Positions 8,353-17,847 are shown, numbered from the stretch's first letter. The stretch: 64,000 nt of DNA from Brevibacillus laterosporus (GCA_007833815.1 CP033464.1:678501-742500), one strand, 5' to 3'. Translations and numbers: made by a program. Notes: generated by a model not told the origin, from the letters alone.

Positions 8353-9357
8353 TTATGATTTACCCTCTACCAAATACTTATCAAATTCATCCAAAAGCAT
8401 GTTGGCTGCACGTACACCACCTGCTATATTCCAGATGACATCGTCTACTTTAAATACTTTGTTGTTCTTTGCTACACTAAGGTTCTTCCATAACGGATCG
8501 TTTATCCATTCTTGCTCTAGCTTGCTTCCACTATCGTCATTTGCGCCTTTATTGTATGTGTAGTAGAACAAGATGTCGCCATCCAATTCAGGCATGCGCT
8601 CTTTGGTAATTTCCGCTGCAAAATCATCCTTTTGTTGTGCTTTTGGTCGAGCAAACCCTACCTCATTCAGCAACATTCCTGCAAAGGTTTGACTGTAGTA
8701 GATTCGAGTTTTACCAGGCATAAAACGTACCAAGGATACTTCCGTTTTTAATTTATCCCCAGCTTTCGCACGGAGATCAACCACTTTTTTATCAAAAGCG
8801 GCAACTATTTTTTCGCCTTCCGCTTTCTTATTCAAAGCTTCTGCATACAAATTAAAGTTGTTTTTCCATTCTCCGCGCAATGTTTCCGCCAAGACAGTAG
8901 GAGCAATGGCACTTAGTTGATCATAAATCTTTTCATGACGCATCTTTACACCAAGAATCAGATCTGGTTGCAGAGCCGCGATTGCCTCAATGTTAGGCTG
9001 TAGTTCATCACCGACTTCTTTTACGCCTTCCATATCTGCTTTAATATGATCATAGAAAGGTTGGTCTTTTTTATCCCAAGATTGTACGGCGCCAATTGGT
9101 TTAACGCCTAATTCTAGAACAGCTTCTGTTCCTTCACGCGTCAAAACTACCACACGTTGTGGATTTCCTTTCAGTTTAGCTTCTCCCATTGCATGTTTCA
9201 CGGTATAAGCTGTACCCTCTTGTTTTGCATCACTAGGCTTAGCTTCAGTTGTAGCGTTTTGCTGTTGGCCGCATCCTACAACAAGCATCATAAGTAGCAA
9301 AATAGGCGCAATAACCTTCATGAAACGTGATTGGTGCACCATTTCTGAAATTTTCAT
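8353..9357 (-). CDS. iron-siderophore ABC transporter binding lipoprotein (YfiY-like)
   Basis: A 334-residue lipoprotein of the FecB/FhuD class. The signal peptide ends in a lipobox (LVVGC, Cys about 29), so it is tethered to the outer face of the membrane. The mature part has the two-lobed helical-backbone binding fold (RVVVLTREGTEAVLELGVKP and LQPDLILGVK are typical). It captures ferric siderophore and delivers it to the divergently encoded permeases. The layout, with a lone binding protein divergent from two permease genes, is that of B. subtilis yfiY / yfiZ-yfhA. GGAGGG stands eight bases before the ATG. A Fur box lies 22 bases upstream of the start. Confidence 0.9.
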   Translation of the reverse strand: MKISEMVHQSRFMKVIAPILLLMMLVVGCGQQQNATTEAKPSDAKQEGTAYTVKHAMGEAKLKGNPQRVVVLTREGTEAVLELGVKPIGAVQSWDKKDQPFYDHIKADMEGVKEVGDELQPNIEAIAALQPDLILGVKMRHEKIYDQLSAIAPTVLAETLRGEWKNNFNLYAEALNKKAEGEKIVAAFDKKVVDLRAKAGDKLKTEVSLVRFMPGKTRIYYSQTFAGMLLNEVGFARPKAQQKDDFAAEITKERMPELDGDILFYYTYNKGANDDSGSKLEQEWINDPLWKNLSVAKNNKVFKVDDVIWNIAGGVRAANMLLDEFDKYLVEGKS

Positions 9358-9378
9358 CTATTGTTCCCTCCACAAACC

Positions 9379-9395
9379 TTGATAACGATTATCAA
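9379..9395. promoter_or_regulatory. Fur box
   Basis: TTGATAACGATTATCAA is a near-perfect inverted repeat matching the Bacillus Fur core TGATAATNATTATCA at all but one position. It lies between the divergent binding-protein and permease genes, so iron sufficiency probably represses both. Confidence 0.85.
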
Positions 9396-9543
9396 TATCG
9401 GATATAATCGTATATGCCAGATTGAAATGTGTCAACATAAAGAAACAGTTCGTTCAAGTATATTTGAACTTTCACCAAAAGAAGTAATGGAGAACAACCT
9501 GTCACATCTTACTGACAGAAAGCGAAAATAGGAGAACATTGAA

Positions 9544-10557
9544 ATGGAAAAGGGCATCTTAGAACGGCCTCTTGCCAAAGCATCAGGTCTGCTACTTGGA
9601 TTGTTATTATTGCTGGCTTGTATGCTGGTCAGTGTCGTATATGGTGTTATCAACACTGATTGGCACACCATGATAGAAGCTTATACAAATTTTAACGGAA
9701 GTAATGAACACATTGTTATCCGTGAAACGCGGGTACCGCGTAGTATTATTGCGGTAGCCATAGGGATTAATTTAGGGATTGCAGGCTCTATTCTGCAAGC
9801 GTTGACACGTAATCCAATTGGAGATGTAGGCATTTTTGGAATAAATGGTGCCGCCTCTTTTGCTATTGTTTGTTCTGTTGGATTCTTCGGAGCGAACTCC
9901 ATGCATGCCCTAACATGGGCTGGTTTTACGGGAGCCCTGTTAGGGGGGATTGCCGTTTATATCTTAGGCTCTATTGGGCGTGATGGAATGACTCCCTTAA
10001 AAATGACACTGGCAGGTGCCGCATTAACAGCTCTTTTTTCTTCCTTTACAAACGGTATATTAGTTACAAATGAACAAGCTTTAGAAGAAGTATTATTTTG
10101 GTTAGCAGGCTCTGTAGCCGATCGTAAGCTCTCTTATCTAATTGAAGTGTTGCCTTTTATGATCGCAGCCTGGATTTTAGCTCTGTTGCTAGCCCCAGCG
10201 ATTAATACGTTCATGCTAGGAGAAGACGTGGCAAAAGGATTAGGCCAACGAACACTTTTGTTAAAACTTGGAATGGGATTCGTTGTCATTATTTTATCAG
10301 GATGTTCAGTAGCTGTGGCAGGACCAATAGGCTTCGTCGGTCTTTTCACGCCACATTTAGCACGCGATCTTACCGGGAATGATATGAAGTGGACAATATT
10401 GTACAGCGGGTTATTTGGAGGAATTTTACTTGTCATCTCTGATATTTTAGCGAGAGCAATAGCTATGCCTCAAGAACTACCGATTGGTGTTATGACTGCT
10501 TTATTTGGAGCCCCCTTCTTCATTTACGTCATTCGAAAGGGGATGCTTCGTTCATGA
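9544..10557 (+). CDS. FecCD-family siderophore permease (YfiZ-like)
   Basis: A 337-residue polytopic membrane protein of the BtuC/FecCD family with about ten helices. Typical sequences are RVPRSIIAVAIGINLGIAGSILQ near the first third and GPIGFVGLFTPHLARDL near residue 260, the region that contacts the ATPase. Together with the next gene it forms the channel for ferric siderophore. The start follows GGAGAACATTGAA. Its stop overlaps the start of the second permease by 4 bp (ATGA), so the two are translationally coupled. Confidence 0.92.
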   Translation: MEKGILERPLAKASGLLLGLLLLLACMLVSVVYGVINTDWHTMIEAYTNFNGSNEHIVIRETRVPRSIIAVAIGINLGIAGSILQALTRNPIGDVGIFGINGAASFAIVCSVGFFGANSMHALTWAGFTGALLGGIAVYILGSIGRDGMTPLKMTLAGAALTALFSSFTNGILVTNEQALEEVLFWLAGSVADRKLSYLIEVLPFMIAAWILALLLAPAINTFMLGEDVAKGLGQRTLLLKLGMGFVVIILSGCSVAVAGPIGFVGLFTPHLARDLTGNDMKWTILYSGLFGGILLVISDILARAIAMPQELPIGVMTALFGAPFFIYVIRKGMLRS

Positions 10558-11591
10558 GTAAACCACTTGTATTTCGTCTTAAAAAACTGAACATTTCCTA
10601 TTTAATGGAAAAACGTGTGCTTTGGGTTGTTCTAACTATTTTGTCCCTAACTTTTATGGCGCTGGTATGTAGCGTAGGAGTTGGTGAATATCCGATATCT
10701 CCATGGAATGTGATTAAAGTCTTTCTTGGATTAGGTAGTGGTCAAGAAAATTTGATTGTTATGAAATTCCGCATGCCCCGCATTTTGACGGGAATGCTAG
10801 TTGGAATGGGGCTTGGTGTGTCAGGAGCTATCCTTCAAAGCATCATTCGCAATCCACTCGCTTCTCCAGATATCATTGGTATCACCAGTGGGGCTAGTGT
10901 AGCGGCAGTCGTATTTATTGTTTTATTTGAGACCGCTAGTATTTTCTGGCTTCCTTTGTTTGCTATTTTAGGTGCTGGTCTCGCAGGCTTACTAATCTAT
11001 GTATTAGCTTGGAAAAAAGGGGTAACTCCCGTACGGTTAGTACTGATAGGGGTTGGTGTAAAAGAGATTCTGGCTGCTCTTACCACCTTACTAACCGTGG
11101 CTAGTCCACTATATCTAACGCCTAAGGCAAAAATTTGGCTAACAGGTAGTGTTTATGGAACGTCATGGGATACAGTATCCATGTTAGCTCCTTGGATCGC
11201 TTTCTTTATGTTACTCGCATTCATATATGGTCGTAGCGTCAACCTACTGCAATTAGGGGATGATGTGGCTCAGGGGGCTGGTTCTGCTGTTGAAAAACAT
11301 CGTCTCATTCTGTTGTTCTTTTCCGTGGCATTGGCAGGCGCTTCTGTAGCCATTGGTGGCGCGATCAGCTTTGTTGGACTCTTAGCCCCTCATATCGCCA
11401 AAAAGGTAGTAGGGCCCGTTTTTGGAGCTTTATTGCCTGCATCTGCATTGTTGGGTGCCGTTATCGTCTTAGTCTCTGATCTCTTGGCTCGTACTGCTTT
11501 TGCGCCGCTTGATCTACCTGCGGGAATTTTTACCTCCATCATTGGAGCGCCGTTCTTTATATTTCTATTGGTTAAAAATCGGAATAAGTAA
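10554..11591 (+). CDS. FecCD-family siderophore permease (YfhA-like)
   Basis: A 345-residue second half of the siderophore channel, again BtuC-like with about ten helices. It shows FRMPRILTGMLVGMGLGVSG, and GAISFVGLLAPHIAKKV as the ATPase-contact loop. The start overlaps the previous gene by 4 bp; the ATPase gene follows 14 bp after the stop, so all three are one operon. Confidence 0.92.
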   Translation: MSKPLVFRLKKLNISYLMEKRVLWVVLTILSLTFMALVCSVGVGEYPISPWNVIKVFLGLGSGQENLIVMKFRMPRILTGMLVGMGLGVSGAILQSIIRNPLASPDIIGITSGASVAAVVFIVLFETASIFWLPLFAILGAGLAGLLIYVLAWKKGVTPVRLVLIGVGVKEILAALTTLLTVASPLYLTPKAKIWLTGSVYGTSWDTVSMLAPWIAFFMLLAFIYGRSVNLLQLGDDVAQGAGSAVEKHRLILLFFSVALAGASVAIGGAISFVGLLAPHIAKKVVGPVFGALLPASALLGAVIVLVSDLLARTAFAPLDLPAGIFTSIIGAPFFIFLLVKNRNK

Positions 11592-11605
11592 GGAGATGAG
11601 ATGCA

Positions 11606-12445
11606 ATGTCTGCTTTAGAAACGAAAGGGCTAACCCTGCAATACGGGGATTCTGTTATTATTGAAAATCTTGGCCTGAGCATTCCCAAAGGTGAAATCAC
11701 TGTTTTAATCGGAAGCAACGGATGTGGGAAGTCTACTCTTCTTCGTTCCTTGGCTCGCCTATTAAAGCCGTCAACAGGAAGCATATTATTAAACGGAAAA
11801 GCGATTACCGAGCAAACAACAAAAGAAATCGCCAAACAGATGGCAATACTACCACAGGGTCCTATTGCCCCAGAAGGCTTAACTGTCTTGCAATTGGTTA
11901 AGCAAGGGCGTTACCCGCACCAAAACTGGCTCAAGCAATGGACGGCTGAAGACGAGGAAAAGGTCGCATTTGCTCTAGAAGTGACTCAATTAACAGAGTT
12001 AGCCCATCGTCCAATTGATTCGCTTTCTGGGGGACAACGCCAACGTGCCTGGATTGCTCTTACACTGGCTCAAGATACAGATATTATATTGCTTGATGAA
12101 CCCACCACCTATCTAGACATGACACATCAAATTGAAGTGCTCGATATTTTATTTGAACTAAATCAAACACGTAATTCTACAATCGTCATGGTGTTGCACG
12201 ATCTTAACTTAGCATGTCGTTATGCGCATCACTTGATTGCTGTTCAGGATAAACAAATCTATGCCCAAGGTAGTCCCGAAACAGTGCTAACGGAAAGAAT
12301 GGTTGAACATGTTTTCCGCATGCAATCAAAGATTATTTCCGATCCGATGTATGGTACACCAATGTGCATTCCTGTAGGAAGAGGTCGCATGCTACTACCA
12401 TCTACACCGGGTGAAATCCCACAAGCACAACGACTAGCTACCTAA
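11606..12445 (+). CDS. siderophore ABC transporter ATP-binding protein (FecE-like)
   Basis: A 279-residue ABC ATPase. It has Walker A (GSNGCGKST, about residue 36), signature LSGGQRQRAW and Walker B IILLDEPTTYLD followed by the H-loop VLHDLNLA, the pattern of the FecE/FhuC/YusV class that powers ferric-siderophore import. In B. subtilis the yfiYZ-yfhA system borrows a distant ATPase (YusV); here the ATPase is encoded in the same operon. RBS AAGGAGATGAG precedes the ATG. Confidence 0.92.
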   Translation: MSALETKGLTLQYGDSVIIENLGLSIPKGEITVLIGSNGCGKSTLLRSLARLLKPSTGSILLNGKAITEQTTKEIAKQMAILPQGPIAPEGLTVLQLVKQGRYPHQNWLKQWTAEDEEKVAFALEVTQLTELAHRPIDSLSGGQRQRAWIALTLAQDTDIILLDEPTTYLDMTHQIEVLDILFELNQTRNSTIVMVLHDLNLACRYAHHLIAVQDKQIYAQGSPETVLTERMVEHVFRMQSKIISDPMYGTPMCIPVGRGRMLLPSTPGEIPQAQRLAT

Positions 12446-12836
12446 ATGGACGTAGTAGACAGAAACTAAAAAACATTACAATCGCTAAAAAAATCATTGT
12501 TCAAATGTAGGTTATTTTGTGGATATTTAGCTCTAGACTCGACAAACGATCGTCTTTCACGTTACAATCCTCGTGTGATAGTTTTGCCGTTCATAAGTCA
12601 TTTGTGTCCGACAGACAATCTATCTAGAATACATATTGCTCTTATAACTGTTACGAGGCTACTTGCAGGCTTATCATGAACATGTCTCCGTCGCTAGTTG
12701 ATGGAGATTTTTTCTTGCTTTTTTATTTGTGATTTCATTGAATTTATCGGCTCAATGATATATCTTAATATTTAGCGTTTTTTTAGAGAAAAATGGGTGA
12801 GAACTACTAAATTTATATAGAGATGGGAAATGATAA
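12446..12836. other. intergenic region before potABCD
   Basis: About 390 bases with no convincing gene; the only open frame lacks a ribosome binding site and resembles no family. It holds the terminator at 12685-12713 and presumably the promoter of the polyamine operon, for which no clear -35/-10 pair is seen. Confidence 0.6.
12685..12713 (+). terminator. intrinsic terminator
   Basis: An 8-bp stem TCTCCGTC / GATGGAGA with a 7-base loop, directly followed by six Ts. It would end the siderophore operon about 240 bases downstream of its last gene. Confidence 0.7.
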
Positions 12837-13811
12837 ATGAAGACGATCATACACTTGGATTCAGTGGAAAAAAGCTTTAATGATCAGGTGGTCATTCCCG
12901 CATTTTCACTGTCAATCCAGGAAGGTGAATTCATCACTTTGCTCGGTCCCAGCGGATGCGGAAAAACGACGCTGATGCGCATGATTTCTGGGTTTGAGGA
13001 GCCTACCTCTGGACATATCTACCTGGATGGAAAGGATGTCACAAACATCGCCCCCTACCAACGCGATATGAACATGGTGTTTCAACATTACGCTCTGTTC
13101 CCACACATGACCGTTGCTGAAAACATTCTTTTTGGTTTAAAGATGAAAAATGTGCCACAAGCCGAACAAAAGACTCGTTTGGAAGAAGTGCTGCACTTTA
13201 CACAACTGACTGAATATCAGAAACGTAAACCAAAACAGCTATCTGGTGGACAACAGCAACGTGTTGCGATTGCCCGTGCGATCATTAATAATCCAAGGGT
13301 ATTATTGTTGGACGAGCCACTCGGTGCTCTAGACTACCAACTACGTAAAAACCTTCAGGTAGAACTAAAAAATATCCAGCGAAATCTAGGCATTACCTTT
13401 ATCTATGTTACGCATGATCAAGATGAAGCCATGTCTATGTCAGACCGCATCGCTGTTGTTAACCAAGGACGAATTGAGCAATTGGGCACACCAGAAGAGA
13501 TTTATTACAAACCAACAAGCTTGTTCGTTGCTACCTTTATTGGCGAAAACAATATCATGAATACAAAAGCAGGTCTTTTAGGCGTTCGTCCTGAGAAGAT
13601 TCGTTTATATAAAGAAAATGAAGAAGTAGCTCAACATAAGAGCCAAGGAATCATTGAAGATATTATTTTCTTAGGTAATATCTTTAAAGTGTTTGTCCGC
13701 GCCGAGGACGACATCGTCATTACCGCACATCTTTACGAAAAAGGCTCTTGGTACAAAGGCGAGAGAGTTGGTGTATTCTGGGCGGAAGAAGATGAGGTGA
13801 TTCTGCGTTGA
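12837..13811 (+). CDS. potA: spermidine/putrescine ABC transporter ATPase PotA
   Basis: A 324-residue ATPase of the polyamine/sulfate/maltose class: Walker A GPSGCGKTT (about 37), Q-loop VFQHYALFPHM, signature LSGGQQQR, Walker B VLLLDEPLGALD, H-loop THDQDEAMSMSD, then a short TOBE-type C-terminal domain (GVRPEKIRLY). It energises import by PotBC. The PotA regulatory tail is slightly shorter than in E. coli. Its stop codon overlaps the potB start by 4 bp. Confidence 0.93.
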   Translation: MKTIIHLDSVEKSFNDQVVIPAFSLSIQEGEFITLLGPSGCGKTTLMRMISGFEEPTSGHIYLDGKDVTNIAPYQRDMNMVFQHYALFPHMTVAENILFGLKMKNVPQAEQKTRLEEVLHFTQLTEYQKRKPKQLSGGQQQRVAIARAIINNPRVLLLDEPLGALDYQLRKNLQVELKNIQRNLGITFIYVTHDQDEAMSMSDRIAVVNQGRIEQLGTPEEIYYKPTSLFVATFIGENNIMNTKAGLLGVRPEKIRLYKENEEVAQHKSQGIIEDIIFLGNIFKVFVRAEDDIVITAHLYEKGSWYKGERVGVFWAEEDEVILR

Positions 13812-14656
13812 AAAGTAAAGGAAAGCTACTCGCCTTCCCAGGATTCCTGTGGTTGACGATCTTCTTTTTAGTTCCCATGCTTTTTGTGGTTATGCTCTCT
13901 TTTCTTAAACGGGGAGTATACGGGCAAATCGTCTATGAATTTACACTAGCCAACTATGCTAGGTTTTTTGAGTCGTTATACGTACAAATCTTTATAGAAA
14001 CCTTACTAGTATCCTTGGGGACAACCTTTATTTGTTTATTACTAGGATATCCTTTGGCATATATGATTACCCGATTAGATCGTAAGTGGCAAAACATATG
14101 GCTCTTGCTAGTTATGATTCCATTTTGGATTAATTTCCTGGTTCGCTCTTACGCTTGGGTCATCATTCTACGTACACAAGGTCTGGTAAACACTGTTTTA
14201 CAATCGCTTGGCCTTATCGACCAACCGCTCACGCTCTTGTATACACCAGGAGCCGTTTTGCTCGGGATGGTCTATGCGTTGTTGCCGTTTATTATTTTAC
14301 CGATCTATGTTTCTTTAGAACAACTGGACCGTAAAAAACTAGAAGCTGCCTATGACTTAGGAGCTACACCAGCCAAAACATTTTGGCATATTACCCTGCC
14401 TCTAACCATGCCAGGGGTTGTGAGCGGTTGTATTCTAGTATTTGTCTCTTCCTTGGGTATGTTCGTCGTTCCAGATGTAATGGGTGGAGCCAAATCTTCG
14501 CTATTTGGTAATGTTATTCAAAACCAATTCCTATCCGCACGTGACTGGCCGTTTGGTTCAGCATTATCCATGGTTATTGTGGTCTTCTCGATCATTATGA
14601 TTTATTTATACTATCGCTCAACCAAAATGCAAGAAAAACAAGAAGGGAGAGGATGA
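13808..14656 (+). CDS. potB: spermidine/putrescine ABC transporter permease PotB
   Basis: A 282-residue permease with six helices of the binding-protein-dependent type. The EAA loop that docks with PotA is visible (EAAYDLGATPAKTFWHITLP, about residue 180). It overlaps potA upstream and potC downstream by 4 bp each, so the operon is tightly coupled. Confidence 0.93.
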   Translation: MKSKGKLLAFPGFLWLTIFFLVPMLFVVMLSFLKRGVYGQIVYEFTLANYARFFESLYVQIFIETLLVSLGTTFICLLLGYPLAYMITRLDRKWQNIWLLLVMIPFWINFLVRSYAWVIILRTQGLVNTVLQSLGLIDQPLTLLYTPGAVLLGMVYALLPFIILPIYVSLEQLDRKKLEAAYDLGATPAKTFWHITLPLTMPGVVSGCILVFVSSLGMFVVPDVMGGAKSSLFGNVIQNQFLSARDWPFGSALSMVIVVFSIIMIYLYYRSTKMQEKQEGRG

Positions 14657-15456
14657 GTGCCATGAAAATGCGTAAGAATCTCCTGTTTGCCTACTCCTTG
14701 GCGATTATCGCGTTTTTGTATTTACCTATCGCGGTACTCATCCTCTACTCTTTTAATGATTCGAGGATCAACGCCACTTGGTCAGGGTTTACCTTAAAGT
14801 GGTACGCTTCGCTGTTTGAAAATGATCGAGTGCTAGATGCCTTGATGAACAGTTTGATTATTGCCGTAGTTACAACGGTGGTCACTACCATTCTGGCAGC
14901 TTTTCTGTCTCTGGCCCTCCATCGTTACAAATTTCGCTTTAAGCAAGCGTTCAATGGGTTAATCTATTTACCAATCCTAATTCCTGATATTCTAATGGGA
15001 TTATCTTTACTCGTTATGTTTAGTCAATTGTATATGTCACTGGGCAAGCTAACGATTATCATTGCCCATATCACATTTAGCTTGTCATTTGCAGTGGTCA
15101 TCATTACCGCTCGCTTGGCTGGCATGGGACAAGAGCTAGAGGAAGCAGCTCAAGATTTAGGCGCCTCTGCCTTTAAAACGTTCCGCTATGTTACTTTACC
15201 GATTATTTCCCCAGGATTAATCGCAGCTGCTTTAATGACGTTTACGATGTCTCTGGATGATTTCGTAATCAGCTTCTTTGTAGCAGGACCAGACTCTACT
15301 ACACTACCACTATATATATATGGAATGGTTAAGCGTGGTGTCTCACCTGAATTAAATGCTCTTTCCACAATAATGATCCTTGTGATTGTGGTATTAATTG
15401 TTCTTGCTGAATCACTTGCTTTTAAAGGTACCGGAAACAAAACCACTCAAGAATAA
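14653..15456 (+). CDS. potC: spermidine/putrescine ABC transporter permease PotC
   Basis: A 267-residue partner permease with six helices and the EAA loop EEAAQDLGASAFKTFRYVTL (about residue 160). It forms the membrane channel with PotB. It is followed 29 bases later by potD. Confidence 0.93.
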   Translation: MSAMKMRKNLLFAYSLAIIAFLYLPIAVLILYSFNDSRINATWSGFTLKWYASLFENDRVLDALMNSLIIAVVTTVVTTILAAFLSLALHRYKFRFKQAFNGLIYLPILIPDILMGLSLLVMFSQLYMSLGKLTIIIAHITFSLSFAVVIITARLAGMGQELEEAAQDLGASAFKTFRYVTLPIISPGLIAAALMTFTMSLDDFVISFFVAGPDSTTLPLYIYGMVKRGVSPELNALSTIMILVIVVLIVLAESLAFKGTGNKTTQE

Positions 15457-15485
15457 AATTTTTTCTCACAGGAGGAGGATATGCT

Positions 15486-16535
15486 ATGCGTTTACTTAAG
15501 GCCATTGTGCCAATCGTTATGACTACTGTACTTGCCCTGACTGGGTGCTCATCTACTGGTGGAAAAGAAGAAAGAGTTTTAAACATCTACAGTTGGGCTG
15601 ATAATTTTAACATGGATGTTATCAAGGATTTTGAACAAAAATTCGATGCTAAAGTCAATTATGCCATTTTCTCCAGCAATGAAGATATGTTAGCAAAGAT
15701 TCAAGCTGGCGGCGCCCAATTTGACCTCATTCAGCCTTCTGATTACATGGTTGATACCATGATTAAGCTAGACTTGCTAGAAGAACTGGACAAGTCTGCG
15801 ATCCCTAATCTGCAAAACCTGGTGTCCACCTTTAAAACACCTCCGTATGATCCAGAGAACAAATACTCTGTAGTTTACACATGGGGCGTAACAGGGATTG
15901 CGTACAACAAAAAGTATATAACACAGCCCCCAACAAGCTGGAACGATCTATGGGATCCAAAATATAAAGGCCGTGTCGTAGTATTAAATGACTCGCGTGA
16001 AGCTTTGGGCATGTCCTTGAAAAAGAATGGCTTCTCAAACAGTACGATCAATGAGAAAGAGTTAGATATTGCAAATGCGGACTTGAAAAAACTATTGCCT
16101 AACCTGTTAGCATTTGATACAGATACGATCAAACAAAAATTCATTGCTGAAGAAGCTTGGATTGGCACTGTTTGGTCTGGCGATGCTGCCTTCATTTATC
16201 CGGAAAATAACGACATTGACTACGTTGTACCAAAAGAAGGCGGAACCATTTTTGCTGATACCTTTGCAATTCCAAAAGGCGCGAAGCACAAAAAACTAGC
16301 CGAAGAATTCATCAACTACATGATGGACCCTGAAGTATCTGTGAAAAACTATGAAAAAATCGGCTATAGCAATCCAAATGAAAAAGCGCATCCTCTGCAC
16401 AATGAAGAGTATCGCAACAATAAAATGATTTTCCTATCTCCTGAGGAAATGAACCGTACCGAGTGGTTAAAAGATGTCGGTGAAACCTTGCAAGTCTATG
16501 ATCGTCTTTGGACAGAACTGAAGAGCGGTCGTTAA
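15486..16535 (+). CDS. potD: spermidine/putrescine-binding lipoprotein PotD
   Basis: A 349-residue lipoprotein with lipobox ALTGC (Cys about 21) followed by a periplasmic-binding-protein fold. Typical PotD segments are LNIYSWADNFN, FDLIQPSDYMV, YTWGVTGIAYNKKYI and AFIYPENNDIDYVVPKEGG, which supplies acidic ligands for the polyamine amines. It is anchored outside the membrane and hands polyamines to PotBC. RBS GGAGGAGG. A strong terminator follows, closing the operon. Confidence 0.93.
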   Translation: MRLLKAIVPIVMTTVLALTGCSSTGGKEERVLNIYSWADNFNMDVIKDFEQKFDAKVNYAIFSSNEDMLAKIQAGGAQFDLIQPSDYMVDTMIKLDLLEELDKSAIPNLQNLVSTFKTPPYDPENKYSVVYTWGVTGIAYNKKYITQPPTSWNDLWDPKYKGRVVVLNDSREALGMSLKKNGFSNSTINEKELDIANADLKKLLPNLLAFDTDTIKQKFIAEEAWIGTVWSGDAAFIYPENNDIDYVVPKEGGTIFADTFAIPKGAKHKKLAEEFINYMMDPEVSVKNYEKIGYSNPNEKAHPLHNEEYRNNKMIFLSPEEMNRTEWLKDVGETLQVYDRLWTELKSGR

Positions 16536-16555
16536 GATAAGAACCAACAACAAGA

Positions 16556-16593
16556 ACCTGTTGTCTACAGAAACGTAGGCGACAGGTTTTTTT
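16556..16593 (+). terminator. intrinsic terminator of potABCD
   Basis: A 13-bp stem (ACCTGTTGTCTAC / GTAGGCGACAGGT, two G-T pairs) followed by a run of Ts. Confidence 0.9.
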
Positions 16594-16644
16594 GCCTATG
16601 TACCATGTTAGTCTAGGCGAAACTTGTTTTATTAAAAGATAATT

Positions 16645-17457
16645 TTAGTCAGACTGAACTTCTAGCCAGCAAGAGCAGCCTTCACAAATCGGATTGGTAC
16701 TTTGGGCCCCCAGCTTTAGATACAGTTGATCTAACATGCTAAATAACTCACGATCCTCAGCTACATAAAAAGTGGGCAATAACAGCTTCAATTTTGAACC
16801 ACCTAACAAATAAGACGCCAGTAAATATTGCTCAGAATAAAAGAGCTGCATATATTCATGTGGATAATCATATGGTAAAAAAATATCGTGGACTTGAATA
16901 ATTACCCCTGGTTTTAACATAGGTAGAACTTCCAAAAAGGCAACCGTTACATCAGAATTAGTAAATGAGCGATGGGAGCTGTCAATGAACAAAATATCTC
17001 CCGGTTCTAGCTGTTGGAAATACTCTACGGGAACCGTCTCCAACGTTTGACGAATCACTTCATCACACAAACAATCAATCTCTGCACGCGGGTACGGATC
17101 AATTGAAGTGATCTTGGTTGATAAATTGAGATCACGAATAGCTTTACGTGCAAACTTTGTAGAGTTCCCTGATCCCACCTCCACATATCTAGCTGGCTTA
17201 TGTTTGGCTAGAAAAGTGTATATGGCTACACCATCTAATAAAGGAAGCCAGTTATTGCGATAGAACGGTTCCTTTTCACTTTGAGGTTCATCTAACGATA
17301 TAGCAGCTAACGCTTCAACATGCTTCATGGTCTCCTCAAGATATTTCTTGTACGTACCACGTTCATTCTCCATTAGCTGTTGTATTTTGGCATGTGGGGG
17401 TTTTCCATATCCATGCCTTGGCAGAGGAACAACAGGATAATCCAGATAAATATTCAA
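16645..17457 (-). CDS. class I SAM-dependent methyltransferase (Methyltransf_24-like)
   Basis: A 270-residue protein with a Rossmann-type SAM-binding core: YVEVGSGNSTKFARKAI (about 90-106), KITSIDPYPRAEID, and ILFIDSSHRSFTNSDV followed by PGVIIQVHDIFLPYDYP. This is the pattern of small-molecule or sugar methyltransferases that use the acidic-His motif. The C-terminus has several Cys (CEGCSCW). The start is a TTG with GAGGTGG eight bases upstream, and that site lies inside the large hairpin at 17461-17527. The substrate is unknown. Confidence 0.75.
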   Translation of the reverse strand: MNIYLDYPVVPLPRHGYGKPPHAKIQQLMENERGTYKKYLEETMKHVEALAAISLDEPQSEKEPFYRNNWLPLLDGVAIYTFLAKHKPARYVEVGSGNSTKFARKAIRDLNLSTKITSIDPYPRAEIDCLCDEVIRQTLETVPVEYFQQLEPGDILFIDSSHRSFTNSDVTVAFLEVLPMLKPGVIIQVHDIFLPYDYPHEYMQLFYSEQYLLASYLLGGSKLKLLLPTFYVAEDRELFSMLDQLYLKLGAQSTNPICEGCSCWLEVQSD

Positions 17458-17460
17458 AAC

Positions 17461-17527
17461 AAAGCCACCTCACTTCATACTGGGTAAAAGTTCTTCCTCT
17501 TACCTAATGTATGAATGGGTGGCTTTT
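17461..17527 (-). terminator. hairpin acting as terminator and covering the methyltransferase RBS
   Basis: On the minus strand an imperfect long stem (AAAGCCACC...TTCATAC / GTATGAA...GGTGGCTTT) is followed by TTTGTTTTG. It lies 39 bases after the stop of the 17566-17847 gene and so looks like its terminator. Its 3' arm contains the GAGGTGG ribosome binding site of the next gene, which would be paired when the hairpin forms. Confidence 0.6.
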
Positions 17528-17565
17528 CTGTTGCTTGTATTCCAGCTTAATCAAATGGTTAATTA

Positions 17566-17847
17566 TTATGCAGTAACTGCTTCGCTCATCGGCATAATAA
17601 TTTCAAAAACTTCTCCATGCTGAAGAATTGTGATGTCCTGTTTTTTAATTCGCATGACAGCAACTTCTGGCTTTTGCTTCATCATTTCGATATATTCATC
17701 AGGTACTTCCCCTGCGTCGCTGATCGTAACACCTTCTACTTCTTTTTCTTCATCCTCAGCTAAAGGTGTTTGAAGAACAACCTGATAAATTTCAGAAAAC
17801 ACGCTGTAATTGTTCGTAAATACAGTGATACATCTCATTGTCGACAT
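17566..17847 (-). CDS. small acidic protein of unknown function
   Basis: A 93-residue, acidic, soluble-looking protein (MSTMRCITVFTNNYSVFSEI at the N-terminus, an EDEEKEVEG stretch in the middle, and TILQHGEVFEIIMPMSEAV at the end). It has no signal peptide, membrane segment or Cys-rich motif, and I do not recognise the family. GGTGAGG stands four bases before the ATG; a second ATG three codons later is less well placed. It sits between aspartate kinase and a methyltransferase gene and is probably monocistronic. Confidence 0.7.
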   Translation of the reverse strand: MSTMRCITVFTNNYSVFSEIYQVVLQTPLAEDEEKEVEGVTISDAGEVPDEYIEMMKQKPEVAVMRIKKQDITILQHGEVFEIIMPMSEAVTA

